A stretch of DNA of 64,000 bases from Labyrinthula sp. Ha (GCA_015227615.1 JAALGZ010000008.1:1302001-1366000); one strand, 5' to 3'. Numbered from the stretch's first letter, positions 1 through 10,889 are shown. Notes: generated by a model not told the origin, from the sequence alone. Numbers and translations are program-made.

Positions 1-1396
1 CTCACAATCAAACCAGGGTAAACAGATATATAATATACAAGAATTATAGCAGCGGAAAATATTAAATCGAGTTTTAATTCTTTAGCAGTTTCATTGTATA
101 TAAATCCTTTGAAGATCTGTTTATGCGAAAATATTAGCCGGTAAAAAACCTTCACAGATTATATTATGGCAACAGGAAAGTCTGAGGCTACATATACAAA
201 TGTTAGAAAATAGCAATTGAGAATTAATAAACACTTTCTTAAACTTATCTATGAAATAATATTATACATACTCTGTTTGGATACATTTATTGGAAAATTT
301 GGTTGTATAGAGTTGCAAACGAGGAGATCCAGGACTAGTTGTAATTTCCATATGTGAAACAAATTAAGGTAATAGTCTAAGATCTTGTATCATATGTCTC
401 AATAACATAAGAACGTATTAATCATTGAGTTTTTCTAATTTTAGTTATTTTTTGGTGAAGTCTTGACACAATATTACAGCTAAGATTTTAGTTTTTTGAA
501 AAAACCAATATCATATATATATTGAACGATAAATTGAATATAAATTCTAAACTAGGTAGAATACATTTTGTTAGTTTTCTCAGAATTTATAATAATACAA
601 CGACGAACATGAATAAAAATTCTTCTTAAAAATGCTATGACAGCTACCATTAATCTTATATCAAGTTGGCGATATAGACACTTAAACCAACTTTTTTTCA
701 TGTTTTAGTTTTGTTGGCCACTAGTAAGAAATATTTGTTTATAATAAAAGGTATTAGCATGTTTGTGGGTATCCAATTCCATGTTTTAATCAGAGGAAAC
801 TCTATCATTTTCCACATTTAATGTTGTCTTAATAATCGAAGTGGAGTTGCGTATTACCCTGTTTCTTATTTAAATTATGACAAAAATGGCAATATTTGAT
901 TGAAAATAAATTCTTAGTATTTTCACTTATAAAATAAATTGAACTAAAATCTATGATATGGTTCAAGTTAATAAGTAGTGTTATAAGTCAGTACCTAACT
1001 ATGGATAAGAATCCAAGAAAAAAGGTCAAAACTAAAGTGCTCATGACAATTACCATGAGAAAAGTACGGAGAGGTTCCCAAAAAGAGAAAGATCGAGTAC
1101 GAAGAACTTCAATAGTTTTAAACTTTTAAATATCATGGAGTTTGAGCACTTGTAAATTTATCGATTTAACTGAAAGACATTTTTCTAAATCCACAAAGTA
1201 TTTTTTGGTTAAACTGTTCTTGCCCAAAATTAAATCCTTCGAAATTTATTTTGTCCTTTTTAGCCATGTAAAAAGTATTCGGTTAAAAAACTGCCCAAAC
1301 AAACAAGGACAAAAAACTGCTTTAGCACAAATTTCATATAATCCACCAAATCTCTTGCACCCACTACCATAAGCTAAGATAAAAAGCAAATTTCAC
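1..1396. other. Gene-poor AT-rich flank
   Basis: I see no convincing gene here. The only open frame of any length, near 1142-1372, is low-complexity and matches nothing I recognise. The last 200 bp carry a TTGCCCAAAAT motif that recurs upstream of other genes in the window, so this end probably holds the promoter of the gene starting at 1397. Confidence 0.6.
1220..1230 (+). promoter_or_regulatory. TTGCCCAAAAT promoter motif
   Basis: The exact 11-mer TTGCCCAAAAT lies about 167 bp upstream of the start codon at 1397. The same 11-mer occurs upstream of the amidohydrolase gene (52432), and the variant TTTCCCAAAAT occurs upstream of the SNARE and GDH genes. A regulatory role is inferred from position and recurrence only. 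Confidence 0.35.
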
Positions 1397-2991
1397 ATGG
1401 CACTTATTGTCTGTCCTCGTTGCGATACATTATTAAAGTAAAACTCTTTCATTTATATTTATCTCCTAGGGTTTTTAAAATTTCAGAAACGTTTTTTTGC
1501 CCTTGTGGAGTTGAATTAGAGCATCCAAATAAAAATACTTTTTCTTCCGTTTATTCAGATGAATCGAAATCAAATTCAGAAAGTCTACAAAGACCTCCAG
1601 CACCGTCTACTTCTCCACCCCGACCAAGAACTCCATCAAATTCTGCTAGTATGTATCCAACACTTTCTCCTCAAAGAGATTACAACCTTCAAACACGTTC
1701 ATCAAACTCCCTTCAACCGTCTTCGACATCATTTTCGCTTGATACTATGAACACTCAACAGGAAGACGACCCAAATCATTCTCAACCAAACCAGCCGGCG
1801 CTCCTAAGATCCCAATCTGCAAGAGAAACCACTTTTAATACGAGATCTAGCTCTGACGACTCCAACAATGCATCCTCCGAAGTCTTAACAACAGATGAAA
1901 CAGATTCAAAAATTAAGCGAACAAAAACCGACATAAGCACTACTGGTAGGTATCGTGAGAGTAAATGCTGTTATTGCGAAGTTAAGTTTACACTATTTGG
2001 AAAAAGAAAGAGAACTTGTCGTTCTTGCTTAAGGGTTGTATGTTCGAATTGTTCAAAGTCACGGTGGCCATCTGGAATGTTGCCTAAGGAGTTAAATCCA
2101 AGGAATGAGAAATCAGTTAGAGTTTGTACGAAATGTCAAATCGACTCTGAGAATTTTCGAGCTGCGCTTTTGGATGGGGATTTACCTCTTGCAAAACATA
2201 TTTATAACTTATCAAGGTTAATTATCCCTGAAATTGATACTCCTGGTCTTGATTTAGGGTCAACCCAGGATGAGCAAAATGGTGTAGGCGCGAGCTCTTT
2301 ATCTAACGAGGCGCGACTTGAACAACAAAGTAGGCTGAAGAAAGAAGATCGAGGTGTGCGGCTATACTTTCCATATTTGGTTTATCCTGAGCGTAGGTTC
2401 CCTATTCATTGTGCAGCTGAAAGTGGAAATGAAGATATGTTGAAATGGTTATTAACAAAAAGATGTAATCCAAAAGTTACAGATGCAAAAAAAAGAACTG
2501 TGTTGTCCATATGTGCTGAAAAAGGATATTTTGGGTGCGTGAAAATATTAATTTATGGAGGCTGGAGTGAAATTACTGAAATAACAGATGTTACTATATT
2601 ACAAAAGGTTTTGAGAACCTCGTTTATTCATTTGCAAAGGTTTGATATTAGAGAGAATTTAACAAAAAGTGTCCAGAAAATAAGTAATGGAACTAAAGAA
2701 GAAACAATCGTAGAGCCAAGGAATGAATTGGAGGAAGAAGAGCAACTTCAATTTGCTTTAAAGAAAAGTGAAAGGGAAATATCCGGAATTGATGATTCAC
2801 CACCTGAAGATCCTGAAGAAAATACAGGTGCTGGTGACGAAGAATGCGTCGTTTGTTTTGATGCGATTGTTGATTGTGTTATAGTACCATGTGGACACAT
2901 GAGTTGCTGCGAAACTTGTGCAAAAAAGTTCGAGGAATGTCCCGTTTGTAGACAAAAGGTTGAAAATGTTATTAAAACTTTTCGCGCATAG
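1397..2991 (+). CDS. Zinc-ribbon / FYVE-type / ankyrin / RING protein
   Basis: Two exons, 1397..1437 and 1470..2991, flank a 32-nt GT-AG intron and encode 520 aa. I chose the start because exon 1 supplies MALIVCPRCDTLLK, and its CPRC pairs with a CPCG just after the junction to make a four-cysteine ribbon. A long Ser/Thr/Pro-rich linker follows. A FYVE-type zinc finger spans about residues 177-240, with paired cysteines and a basic KRKRTCRSC core. Two ankyrin-like repeats lie at about 322-380. A C3HC4 RING closes the protein at about 473-511 (CVVCFDA to CPVCRQK). RING proteins of this kind are usually E3 ubiquitin ligases, and FYVE fingers often bind PI3P on endosomes, so an endosomal E3 is the natural inference. 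This finger is not a perfect FYVE and could be a related PHD/FYVE-type fold. The gene ends 122 bp from the convergent SNARE gene and stops with TAG. Confidence 0.85.
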
Positions 2992-3113
2992 CTCTTACAG
3001 AAAGCTTTTTTTTTGTGCTTTTAGATGTACTCTTGTAGACTATTATTTAACCTCTTCCAGTTTGTATTCTGCACATTTCTTGTCTAACACATGTTGTCCT
3101 TTTCTTAATCTTA

Positions 3114-3570
3114 TCAGTTGAGCAAGAGAATTAGAAGTATAAAAGAAATCAAGGTGAGTATCAGAATAACCCGTATTTCACCTCCTGACTTCTCAATGAG
3201 AGTAACAGCTTTTGAATTAACAGTGTCGATGATCGTGTTTGATTTTTGCACCTCAGTATCAAGTTCATCAATAAGAGTCATGTGAGCATCAATTTCAGCT
3301 TTCATCCCTTTTGTTTGATCACCAAACTGATCCACCAAGCTTTCAAGATTTTCCAGATGCTTGTCTTGGGATTGGAGAAGCTGCTTTTCTGTGTGGAAAC
3401 TAGGCGAGTCCATATCGTTGTTGCTTACACTCGTATAACTTTGCCTATACATTAACAAAAAGTGAAAAGCATAAGCTCAAACTATTGAGTAATAATTTCT
3501 AGCGTAAATTCATATACCTGTTACGCGAGTTAGAGAACAACTCTTTCTTATTGCCATTCTGTCTCAACAT
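3114..3570 (-). CDS. Qc-type SNARE (Bet1 / syntaxin-6 / syntaxin-8 class)
   Basis: Two exons on the minus strand, 3518..3570 and 3114..3444, are separated by a 73-nt GT-AG intron and give a 127-aa protein starting MLRQNGNKKELFSN. Frame and sequence continue across the junction (RNRQSYTSV). One SNARE heptad region spans about residues 38-100 and is followed by a C-terminal membrane anchor (about 108-127, VILILTLISFILLILLLN). This is the standard layout of a small tail-anchored Qc-SNARE acting in ER-Golgi or endosomal fusion. The central layer reads EIDAHMTLIDEL, where relatives have E-x-D-x-Q-x-x-x-ID. The ionic-layer glutamine therefore appears to be histidine. The subfamily cannot be fixed by eye. 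Confidence 0.75.
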
Positions 3571-3595
3571 TCTTGAAACAAAGAAAATGAAAAGA

Positions 3596-3620
3596 TTTCC
3601 CAAAATAAACTTTTGGGCAA
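3596..3620. promoter_or_regulatory. Inverted pair of TTTCCCAAAAT / TTTTGGGCAA motifs
   Basis: TTTCCCAAAAT at 3596-3606 is followed at 3611-3620 by TTTTGGGCAA, the same motif inverted. The pair sits 26 bp upstream of the SNARE start codon. The same core occurs upstream of three other genes. The regulatory role is inferred. Confidence 0.4.
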
Positions 3621-3715
3621 TGCAATATTAGAAGCAAAACGATACCATAACGAATAAGCTACATATATTTTTCTTGACTAGGTTCCTACATTAGTTCAAT
3701 AACATTTTATTTTTC

Positions 3716-4816
3716 CTATAAGTAGCGCTCTATGTTACAGGGAAATTGGTTCTTTATTGCCTGAAAAGCTTGTGTGTCATCCAACTCCTTTGCGTTCTTA
3801 AAAATTTCTTCAATTTCTCCTAAAAAGGGGTAGCCATATAAAACACCTTCAGAATAATACTTTCTAAAGTATTCATGACTTACTAGCTCATCTAACTGTG
3901 GTCGGTCTTTAATTGAATAAGACAACATGGCTTTCACCATTTCGAGGATTTCGGTAGGTGTTTCTGAGAGGTAGTAGCTCAATGGTTTCGGTCTGTACAA
4001 AGCAGACTTTCTTTTGATTTTACTTTTAATCTCATCGACAGCCACACACATTGACTTGCTCTTCAAAGAAACTAAATCTTCTTCCGAAGGAATCCCCAAC
4101 AAATCTACAAACCGCCCGAGCTGAGAAAAAGAGTCAAAAGCAAATATGTTTCCAACACTCTTTCCTTGCTTTATCGCCATCATCTCAAGAAGAATAAGTC
4201 CAAGACAAAAAATATCACTTTTATTGGTGCATATTCCTTGAAACAGCTGCTCCAAACTTGAATAATATGGCAAGAGTATCGCAACTTCAGTATCCGCAAA
4301 AGTTCTTTCTTTGTTTGAAGCAACAAAAATTGTCTCTGAGAGATCACACAACACTAGGGAAAGATCTGCTTTTATGCAGAACACAGAGGGCCAAACTTTG
4401 TTCAGTATAATTCCTGATTGGTGTAAATAACTTACCACAGAGAATAGTTGATAAATTATCCAGTCACATCGCTCATCTGTAAGAATTGAGCTGTTTCGCC
4501 TTGCTAAATGCTTAAGTTTCCACATGTTTGTACAGGCAAAATGAAGTTGCACATAAATGAAATGTTCCTCATAAAAGTTATTCAAACTTTTAGCAAGGTT
4601 TATATGCTTTAGAGTTGTCAAAAGCTTTAGATTCTTGTATGTTTTTGGCGCGCCCGTTTTCTTATATCTCTTCAAGAGATAAACCCGACGCGAAATGTGA
4701 TCCGTAACCCTCCAAACAATCTCCTCATTTATTGCACCATACTCCAATAACCAATCAAACTGAAACTTTCGAATAATTCCCTCTCCGACAACGATCTTTT
4801 TTGAAATCAAATCCAT
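3716..4816 (-). CDS. MAPK-like (CMGC-fold) pseudokinase
   Basis: Single-exon gene, 366 aa. The overall pattern is a protein kinase of the MAPK/CMGC type. It shows the subdomain II lysine in VYLLKRY (K49), a subdomain IX region DIFCLGLILLEMM, and a MAPK-style stretch LGIPSEEDL followed by an SYSIKDRPQLDELVSHEYF C-lobe end. The catalytic signatures are altered. The place of HRDLKPxN reads ILNKVWPSVF with no catalytic Asp, DFG reads DLS (158-160), and the glycine loop has only one glycine. It is therefore probably catalytically dead or severely impaired and may act as a scaffold or allosteric partner in a MAPK pathway. It lies 79 bp from the NDUFB10 gene on the same strand, and a TTAACGGTTAA motif falls in that gap. 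Confidence 0.75.
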   Translation of the reverse strand: MDLISKKIVVGEGIIRKFQFDWLLEYGAINEEIVWRVTDHISRRVYLLKRYKKTGAPKTYKNLKLLTTLKHINLAKSLNNFYEEHFIYVQLHFACTNMWKLKHLARRNSSILTDERCDWIIYQLFSVVSYLHQSGIILNKVWPSVFCIKADLSLVLCDLSETIFVASNKERTFADTEVAILLPYYSSLEQLFQGICTNKSDIFCLGLILLEMMAIKQGKSVGNIFAFDSFSQLGRFVDLLGIPSEEDLVSLKSKSMCVAVDEIKSKIKRKSALYRPKPLSYYLSETPTEILEMVKAMLSYSIKDRPQLDELVSHEYFRKYYSEGVLYGYPFLGEIEEIFKNAKELDDTQAFQAIKNQFPCNIERYL

Positions 4817-4876
4817 TTCCTAAATCAAAGAACACCTTTTCAAACGGGTAAAAATGGTGGGCATGCAGGAAATATG

Positions 4877-4887
4877 TTAACGGTTAA
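4877..4887. promoter_or_regulatory. TTAACGGTTAA motif upstream of the pseudokinase gene
   Basis: TTAACGGTTAA lies about 60 bp upstream of the kinase start codon, in the 79-bp gap to the next gene. The same 11-mer occurs upstream of GDH and between the SDR and hydroxyacid dehydrogenase genes. It contains TAACGG, which fits the consensus of Myb-family DNA-binding proteins. A role is inferred. Confidence 0.45.
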
Positions 4888-4895
4888 GCTACATG

Positions 4896-5207
4896 TTAGT
4901 TCTGCGGATGAAAGGCAGCCCCAAAATCAGGTTTTCTAATGACGTCAACATATTTTTGGGCAAGGTCTTTACAAAGTTGATAGTGGTTCACTCCTTCTCG
5001 TCGATAGCACTTGGTAAGTTCATTTCTAATAAGAATTGCCTGCTGAACAGCTATTGCCTTTTCTCTAACCCGCTGAGCCCTTGCATCTAGGTTCTTTTGT
5101 GGATCATCAAAGAGAATCACCTTTCCTTTTTCATCAACCTTGAAATCTTCAACTTTCTCAAAACTCAACATTTTCTGATTGGCTAAATAAGTCATTTTAC
5201 CGATCAT
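4896..5207 (-). CDS. NDUFB10: Complex I subunit NDUFB10 (PDSW)
   Basis: 103 aa from the chosen start. The diagnostic part is the C-terminal half, RNELTKCYRREGVNHYQLCK followed by an aromatic-rich tail. It closely follows the plant/protist NDUFB10 pattern (CYR-x-EGVNHY-x-x-C) with the paired cysteines conserved. The protein is an accessory subunit of the membrane arm of mitochondrial NADH:ubiquinone oxidoreductase, so the organism likely has a respiring mitochondrion. The open frame extends upstream to 5294 and would add a hydrophobic N-terminus. NDUFB10 has no membrane segment and plant homologues are about this length, so I prefer the internal Met at 5207. Confidence 0.8.
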   Translation of the reverse strand: MIGKMTYLANQKMLSFEKVEDFKVDEKGKVILFDDPQKNLDARAQRVREKAIAVQQAILIRNELTKCYRREGVNHYQLCKDLAQKYVDVIRKPDFGAAFHPQN

Positions 5208-5785
5208 AGCCGAAGTGGTCGTTGGGGTAATTAGAAAACAAAAAAAAAAGATATAAGAGATAATATACAGAATTCTGTTCATTGATATAAACATAAAACC
5301 AAAGAGTAATGCTTTTAAGATGAAGAGTACTTATTCGTTTTCAAATAGTAAGAAAAGATCTATAAAGAGTTTTCCTTAGCACAAGAAACTTTCTTGTTCA
5401 ACAAGATTCTCACTAAGAATTTTAGCGTGGAAGATAGAGTTAGCCGGAAAAAACGAAAATGCTAAATGAAAAATTTTAAAAGATTTTGTAAATTTTTCTT
5501 CTCCTTCAACGAAGTTTTTTATGGCATGTTACAGTTTTAGATAATAATATCAAAAAATATAGAATATGCTTTCTGGAAACTGTTCAGCGATTGGATATTG
5601 TAATTGTCGCGACAAGAGAATACCAGCCATATTTTTCAATGTTTACATTCTTTCTTATACAAATATAAAGCTATCACAGACATTTCTGTATCTATTAGAA
5701 ATGTAATAGACTATGAGATACGAAATAAGTAAGTAGAAGAAAACAATTCAACCCTCAATCTTACGATTTAATGTTCATATTGCGT
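5208..5785. other. Intergenic stretch
   Basis: This lies between NDUFB10 and the next minus-strand gene. It is AT-rich, and the part next to 5207 could encode an N-terminal extension of NDUFB10 if the upstream Met at 5294 is used. No other feature is seen. Confidence 0.5.
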
Positions 5786-6613
5786 TCAAGCAGATTGATC
5801 TTTTGTGGAGCCACTTAATTCTAGTAAAAACTTTTTTGTTTTTAATGGCAAAACTATGATTTCCCTATCAGCCCTAATTGCAGAAATTTTTCTTCCCAGA
5901 GCTGAAAATGACTGATCAAAATGTATTTGATCCCACTGATAATAGACTACAGACTTGTTCCTAGCCGTAAAATACGTCTCAGAATCCCTCCCACTTGAAA
6001 TATACTTGATTTCTTCCAATGCCCTTTTTAGTATAAAAATCCCATTATTGTCAGCAATAAGACAATTTCGTATTAACTGAGCTCTACTATTAATATCTAT
6101 AGGATAAAATCCGTCAAGAAAAGGTTTATAAATATCTTCTGGCATGCAAAATACAATTAAAAATATAATGTTCACGAGAGTGAAGGGAACAGCAAAGACA
6201 AGAAAAACCAGAGTAAGAAAAAGAGCAAATGTAGCTGCTAAAAACGATAGTATAATATGCGATATAGAACATTGAGCCAAATCATGGTCAAGAATATATG
6301 CCATGCCATTCAATGCACTATTATATGCATCAAGAAAGAATGCTATAATAGATACAGGAAGTTTTCTTATTACATTTTGTTCAGGCACAATTATTGCTTT
6401 GATATTTTCATGGTTAGATAATAAGCCACTTTCGAGGAAATAGTTATCATATTCTGCAATAGTGGTATCTCTTAACTCTACTTTGGAAGGAACTTTATGA
6501 AATATGCTCATATTTTGTTTGCTTGTTTCACTTTTCTTTTTTGTAAGTTGTTGTTTAATATAGTGTGAATATTTGGAACATGGAGTAAATACTTTGGAAA
6601 TAGAGTAAACCAA
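5786..6613 (-). CDS. Orphan membrane protein with a hydrophobic hairpin
   Basis: Single open frame of 275 aa; I do not recognise the family. A basic, polar N-terminus is followed by a mildly hydrophobic stretch near residues 85-105. A long hydrophobic block (about 120-160, SHIILSFLAATFALFLTLVF and on) fits two closely spaced membrane segments. A soluble C-terminal domain of about 110 residues ends in a basic/Ser-rich tail. A second plausible start, Met35 (nt 6511, MSIFHKVPSK), would remove the atypical Lys/Ser-rich leader. The frame stays open in a region where random frames are short, which is the main reason to call it a gene. Confidence 0.55.
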   Translation of the reverse strand: MVYSISKVFTPCSKYSHYIKQQLTKKKSETSKQNMSIFHKVPSKVELRDTTIAEYDNYFLESGLLSNHENIKAIIVPEQNVIRKLPVSIIAFFLDAYNSALNGMAYILDHDLAQCSISHIILSFLAATFALFLTLVFLVFAVPFTLVNIIFLIVFCMPEDIYKPFLDGFYPIDINSRAQLIRNCLIADNNGIFILKRALEEIKYISSGRDSETYFTARNKSVVYYQWDQIHFDQSFSALGRKISAIRADREIIVLPLKTKKFLLELSGSTKDQSA

Positions 6614-7835
6614 TATCTACTAATAACTCTTTAATGAATAGTAGTCAAACCATATATATTAAGTGAATTTAATTCACTATAGTTGCACCAACAGCAGACT
6701 GTGAAAAAAAAGATGAGATATTTTACTTGGTATAGATATTCTGTACAACAGGATTAATAGTTTACCTCAAGAGATAAATTCTATTATTATTTTTTAATTG
6801 CAGGTTTATAAGGTGTCACCTCAATTTAGCACAACTTGATTTGTATATTTCAGTCAATTTGGGAAATCGCAAGAGTAGAATGTACAAACAAAAACAATAC
6901 AGAGGTAAGAACAAAAAATATTCTCATAGAATCTTAGTTTTCTTATTCAAGATGATTTTATATTTATCGAATATCGTGGACTCTTAGCTAAAAAGAAAAA
7001 ATGAAAAATTTCTCTGCGAATGCTGTTATAGAATTATTATTTCCTAGATCATTAATGAAAATTCAAATTTATAATCTTCTCAAAAAGAAAACAAACAGCA
7101 TTATAAAATATAGTTGTAAAAAAATAATTTTACTCTAACTGAACCGAAGAAAGGCATTACTTTTTGAAATACTCTTTTTTCAGCGAACAATACATTAACA
7201 CCGTGGAAATACAACTGGTGAAACATTCCAATTAATCAGTTGCTTTTCTTCTTCTTATGATAAATTAAACGCCAGAAAATTATTTACTGGAAACAATAAT
7301 AGGTAAAAACCAACAAACATACCATATTTATATGATTTTACAAGGAAGCTCTAGTTAATAAACAAAAACCTCAAAATCTTCTATAATGCGAAGAGTTAGA
7401 AATATACACCATCTGTATCCAAGAAACTTCCATGAATATTGTCTTTTCATCCAACTTTTTAAGACTTCTCCTAGTTATCAGTGAACAGAAACTGTTCACA
7501 TTTTCTGTAACCTCCAGAAAATGAATATTCGTATTTTCTCAAGGTTATATAAAACATCCGTACGATCATAAAGTTTTTCAGCATTTTCAACTGGTTCTTG
7601 TCTAGAAACGTTAGCTTCTCGAATTTCTTCTAATAAACCGGGCTCTTCGTTTATTGCTGGGTATTCTATTTAACTAAACGGTCCAAAAAACAAATAGAGT
7701 AAACTCTTCAGAGTAGAGTTACCGGCAACTGTATACTTTTATGGTATACTCTGGTTGTATAGAAATATTTGTTAACTATGCTTCTTAGGGTGTGTATTCT
7801 TTAGAACAGTTTCAGTTTGTATTCAACAAAGCACA
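6614..7835. other. AT-rich intergenic region
   Basis: 1.2 kb between a minus-strand gene and a plus-strand gene that diverge. No open frame, repeat or RNA gene is recognised. It presumably contains the promoters of both flanking genes. Confidence 0.5.
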
Positions 7836-9011
7836 ATGAAAACGAGGTTTATACCAGAAGAAATCACTAAAGGTGACTACTATGCCCTTTATCTTGGACC
7901 ACACATTACCACTGCAGTTGTCTTCCTTGCAGCCTTACTTATTACTGTAGGACGTGCCGATCCCCTCTACACAATTAACTTCAATGAGTGCCAACTTGGA
8001 GTAGTTAGTTTTTTGTCTGGTACACATATTGGCACTGAAACAGATGACTGTCGAAATTTCTTTCCAACTCTTGGGCGAAGTGAGGAAACAACTTTTATGA
8101 ATCCTTTAGTGGCTCCTCATAGGTATAATTTCCATGAAATCACTTTTCCTCTTAATGACAAAGTCTCAAACTCACTATTTACGTTCAATACAACTTTTCA
8201 AGAAAAAATTGAATCAAGTAAGTTGAAAAATACTCTGCAGTTTCAGACATGTAACCAGTATGTTTCAATTCTCCTTACTGCTTTTGATACCTTTTCCTTT
8301 ACCATTGTAGATTCTTTTTCTGACCAAGAACAACTATCACAAACAACAAGAAGTGGGATTTTCAATCAACATTTTCAAAGCTTCTTACGTTCTTCTTCCA
8401 ATTTATCTTCGCTTAATATTTCTCTATTCTTAACGGCTCAATCTCTTCAATTAGGTTTTTCTAGAAACTTAGAGTTGGCCGTTAACTCCAGTGAAGAAAT
8501 ATACTTGGAAGAAGTATTAATTCTTTGCAATAAACTAGAGGAACACTATCGACAATTGGTTTCTTATAAGGAACTGGGAAAAATAAATTTAGTTTTGCTT
8601 GTTTTGGTCTCGTTCCCTTTTGGGATATTGGTAGGGGTAAAAATTATTGAGGTCTTTCTTGAACGTTGTTCTCCTTGCCCATCATCAAGAGCACATCTAT
8701 GGTTTGGTGTGATTTTAATAGGCTTGAGAAATTGGACTTGGTATGAATACGCAACATATTACATAGATGGGTCTTGGAATACACTAGACAAAGAGCTGGA
8801 TCTAATATTCACGTATAAGAGCGGAACTGAACGACCCGGAAAGTTTCTGCTCTTCATGTTCTATGCTTCAACCATTATGGTATTATTGGGGATTATATAT
8901 GCAGAAGCAGCTGCACTATGCTGGGTTATGAGAAAATCTGTAGTCCCGTTGGATACTACTTTTGATTTAGCCTCAAAGTTTTTTCTACACTCTAGACTGA
9001 AAATGGACTAG
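7836..9011 (+). CDS. Orphan multi-pass membrane protein with a large lumenal/extracellular domain
   Basis: Single exon, 391 aa, stop TAG; the family is not recognised. A first hydrophobic segment at about residues 24-40 (TTAVVFLAALLITVG) is followed by a domain of about 200 residues. That domain has conserved-looking cysteines and several N-x-S/T sequons (NTT, NLS, NIS, NSS), consistent with a glycosylated exoplasmic domain. Three more membrane segments follow at about 252-272, 287-303 and 335-360, then a short basic tail. The start at 7836 is the first Met, directly before the first membrane segment. A surface or endomembrane protein is the inference. Confidence 0.65.
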   Translation: MKTRFIPEEITKGDYYALYLGPHITTAVVFLAALLITVGRADPLYTINFNECQLGVVSFLSGTHIGTETDDCRNFFPTLGRSEETTFMNPLVAPHRYNFHEITFPLNDKVSNSLFTFNTTFQEKIESSKLKNTLQFQTCNQYVSILLTAFDTFSFTIVDSFSDQEQLSQTTRSGIFNQHFQSFLRSSSNLSSLNISLFLTAQSLQLGFSRNLELAVNSSEEIYLEEVLILCNKLEEHYRQLVSYKELGKINLVLLVLVSFPFGILVGVKIIEVFLERCSPCPSSRAHLWFGVILIGLRNWTWYEYATYYIDGSWNTLDKELDLIFTYKSGTERPGKFLLFMFYASTIMVLLGIIYAEAAALCWVMRKSVVPLDTTFDLASKFFLHSRLKMD

Positions 9012-9659
9012 GTTTTGTTGTTGTTATCAACATTCACAAAAGTTTTGCATTATTTGTGATCATTTGAATAGTGAGAACCTAAGATACAGTACTGAATATA
9101 TCCTTAGAATTGTATTTTAGTTGTTTTTCAACTACTGGGAGCTGGAAGTGAAAATTTGTTGCTTAAGATAAAAGAAGTTTTTTTGGAATGCATCTGGTGC
9201 AGGATTATGCGAGAGATACAGAGTTAATATTGAAACCTTTTGTAGCTCATTTCTTGTATCTTAGATTACACAATAAAGGTTAAAGTCTGAAAATAAGTGG
9301 AATATGATTAATATAACTACCTATATTAGACTCGCCTTTTTCCATAGACAGCAAGAAGAAAATTTGTCTCATTCTTATTTTCTGCCTTTTTATTAAATAA
9401 TAAATTATGCTTCTATTACTAGCTAATGCTGTAATATCAAAACTAATTAAATAACATCAATAAATTTATTCAGATCATTGTTACAATATATAACACAGCT
9501 ATACTAACTATATTTCCTAAAATTGATGCTTGTAATAGATGATAGAGTTTTTAGTATCTATTTATTGTTCAGAGAATTTTTCCACTTAGCTAAATCTTAT
9601 TCCACCTACTAACTATCCAACTAATTCTCCGATATATAACATCCCCTAACAAGATCTTC

Positions 9660-10320
9660 CCTTAGTCAACATAAACTGTTTCATAGAACATCTTCATTAA
9701 ATATTCTCCAAGAACCTTAGTTAATGAATCATTAAGATTCTCTTATGACTTCACGTAAACTACTTTTAAATCAATATTAGCTAAGGGTCCATAAGAATAC
9801 TTGATCCTTATGTCCAAATATTTGAGTTTCCCTTTAGGAACTTTTTTCTCACAGAGACGGATGGCAGCTTGACTGTTCATATTCATAACAACCTTGAACT
9901 CCACTTGCAAGCTCTTTAACAATATGTATCGAGCTATTGAATCCTTCAATGAATCACTAATAGCAATATATGCAGTTTCAGTTAAATTCAGACTGATGGT
10001 TCTTTCATACTTCTAAACCTTTCAGTTTTTTTGCTTATAAGAATAATGTTTCCATAATTGATTTTTGATTCAGCGCAATCACCAAAAACTACCAACAAAC
10101 TTCTTCCGTAAATTGAATTCTTCATGTTTCGCATATTTTAAGCTGCAGCTTCTAGTTTCATGTACGTAAGCCAGTATTTTTTTCTTTATCCAGCACATTC
10201 ACAATAGGATTTGACGCAACTGTAGCCAGCAGTTGAACACAATAGGAAATATCTGGTCTACCATAAACAGCAACATAGTTTAGCAACCCTGCTATTTGTT
10301 GATAATAATTTAATCCATAT
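9660..10320 (-). mobile_element. Decayed Ty1/copia RT-RNase H fragment (copy B)
   Basis: Conceptual minus-strand translation, with frameshifts, gives the copia pol C-terminus in order. It reads IAGLLNYVAVYGRPDISYCV (the LMYLA..TRPDI block, about 10250-10310), then SLNLTETAYIAISDSL (the LSS-x-EAEY block), then MNSQAAIRLCEKK (the DNQAAI block, about 9840), and after a stop DSLTKVLGEYL (the LADxLTK block, about 9690-9715). Stops and shifts throughout show it is dead. No LTR was identified at its end. Confidence 0.75.
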
Positions 10321-10889
10321 AGTCTAACTGTTTTTTATTTTGACCTTTAGGTAACTTCACTGTTATTAGAAAGATAGTTATTGTATTCTTTGTGGTTAAC
10401 TGATGCTGATTGAGTCTATCAATAATGTGTTCTTTCATGATAACAAGATATTTAACTTTATTATCTTCTGGTAACTTCCTCTCATTACATGTATCATCAG
10501 CTTCATTGAAGTTTAACATAGAGCGTTCTTTCATCGATTTTAAAATACTTCAATCAGGTATCTTGTACTGGAATAGAAACTGTTATCTACATTTATCAGT
10601 ATAACTATCTAACATTTCCTTCTGTTATAAACGAAACAAGTTTCGTCTTCAACTGGTTCCGGAAACAAATTTAATATAACTTCTCCCAATATTTCGTATT
10701 ATATTTTCAGTGTTCAACACAAACCGGAAATTGAAGTTAAGGTTATCTATGCAAATTTCTTTCCATTCTCTTCGGATGGCCACGAGGAAGCTCTGAAATT
10801 ATGAGCCCATCCAGAGAACCATAGACAAATGCTACAGCAACATCAAGTTAACGAAAAAATTTACCAAATTATAATTCCAGAATACCAAA

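Noticed and set aside
1142-1372. 76-codon plus-strand frame upstream of the RING gene
   Set aside because: Composition looks like translated intergenic AT-rich DNA, and promoter motifs lie inside it.
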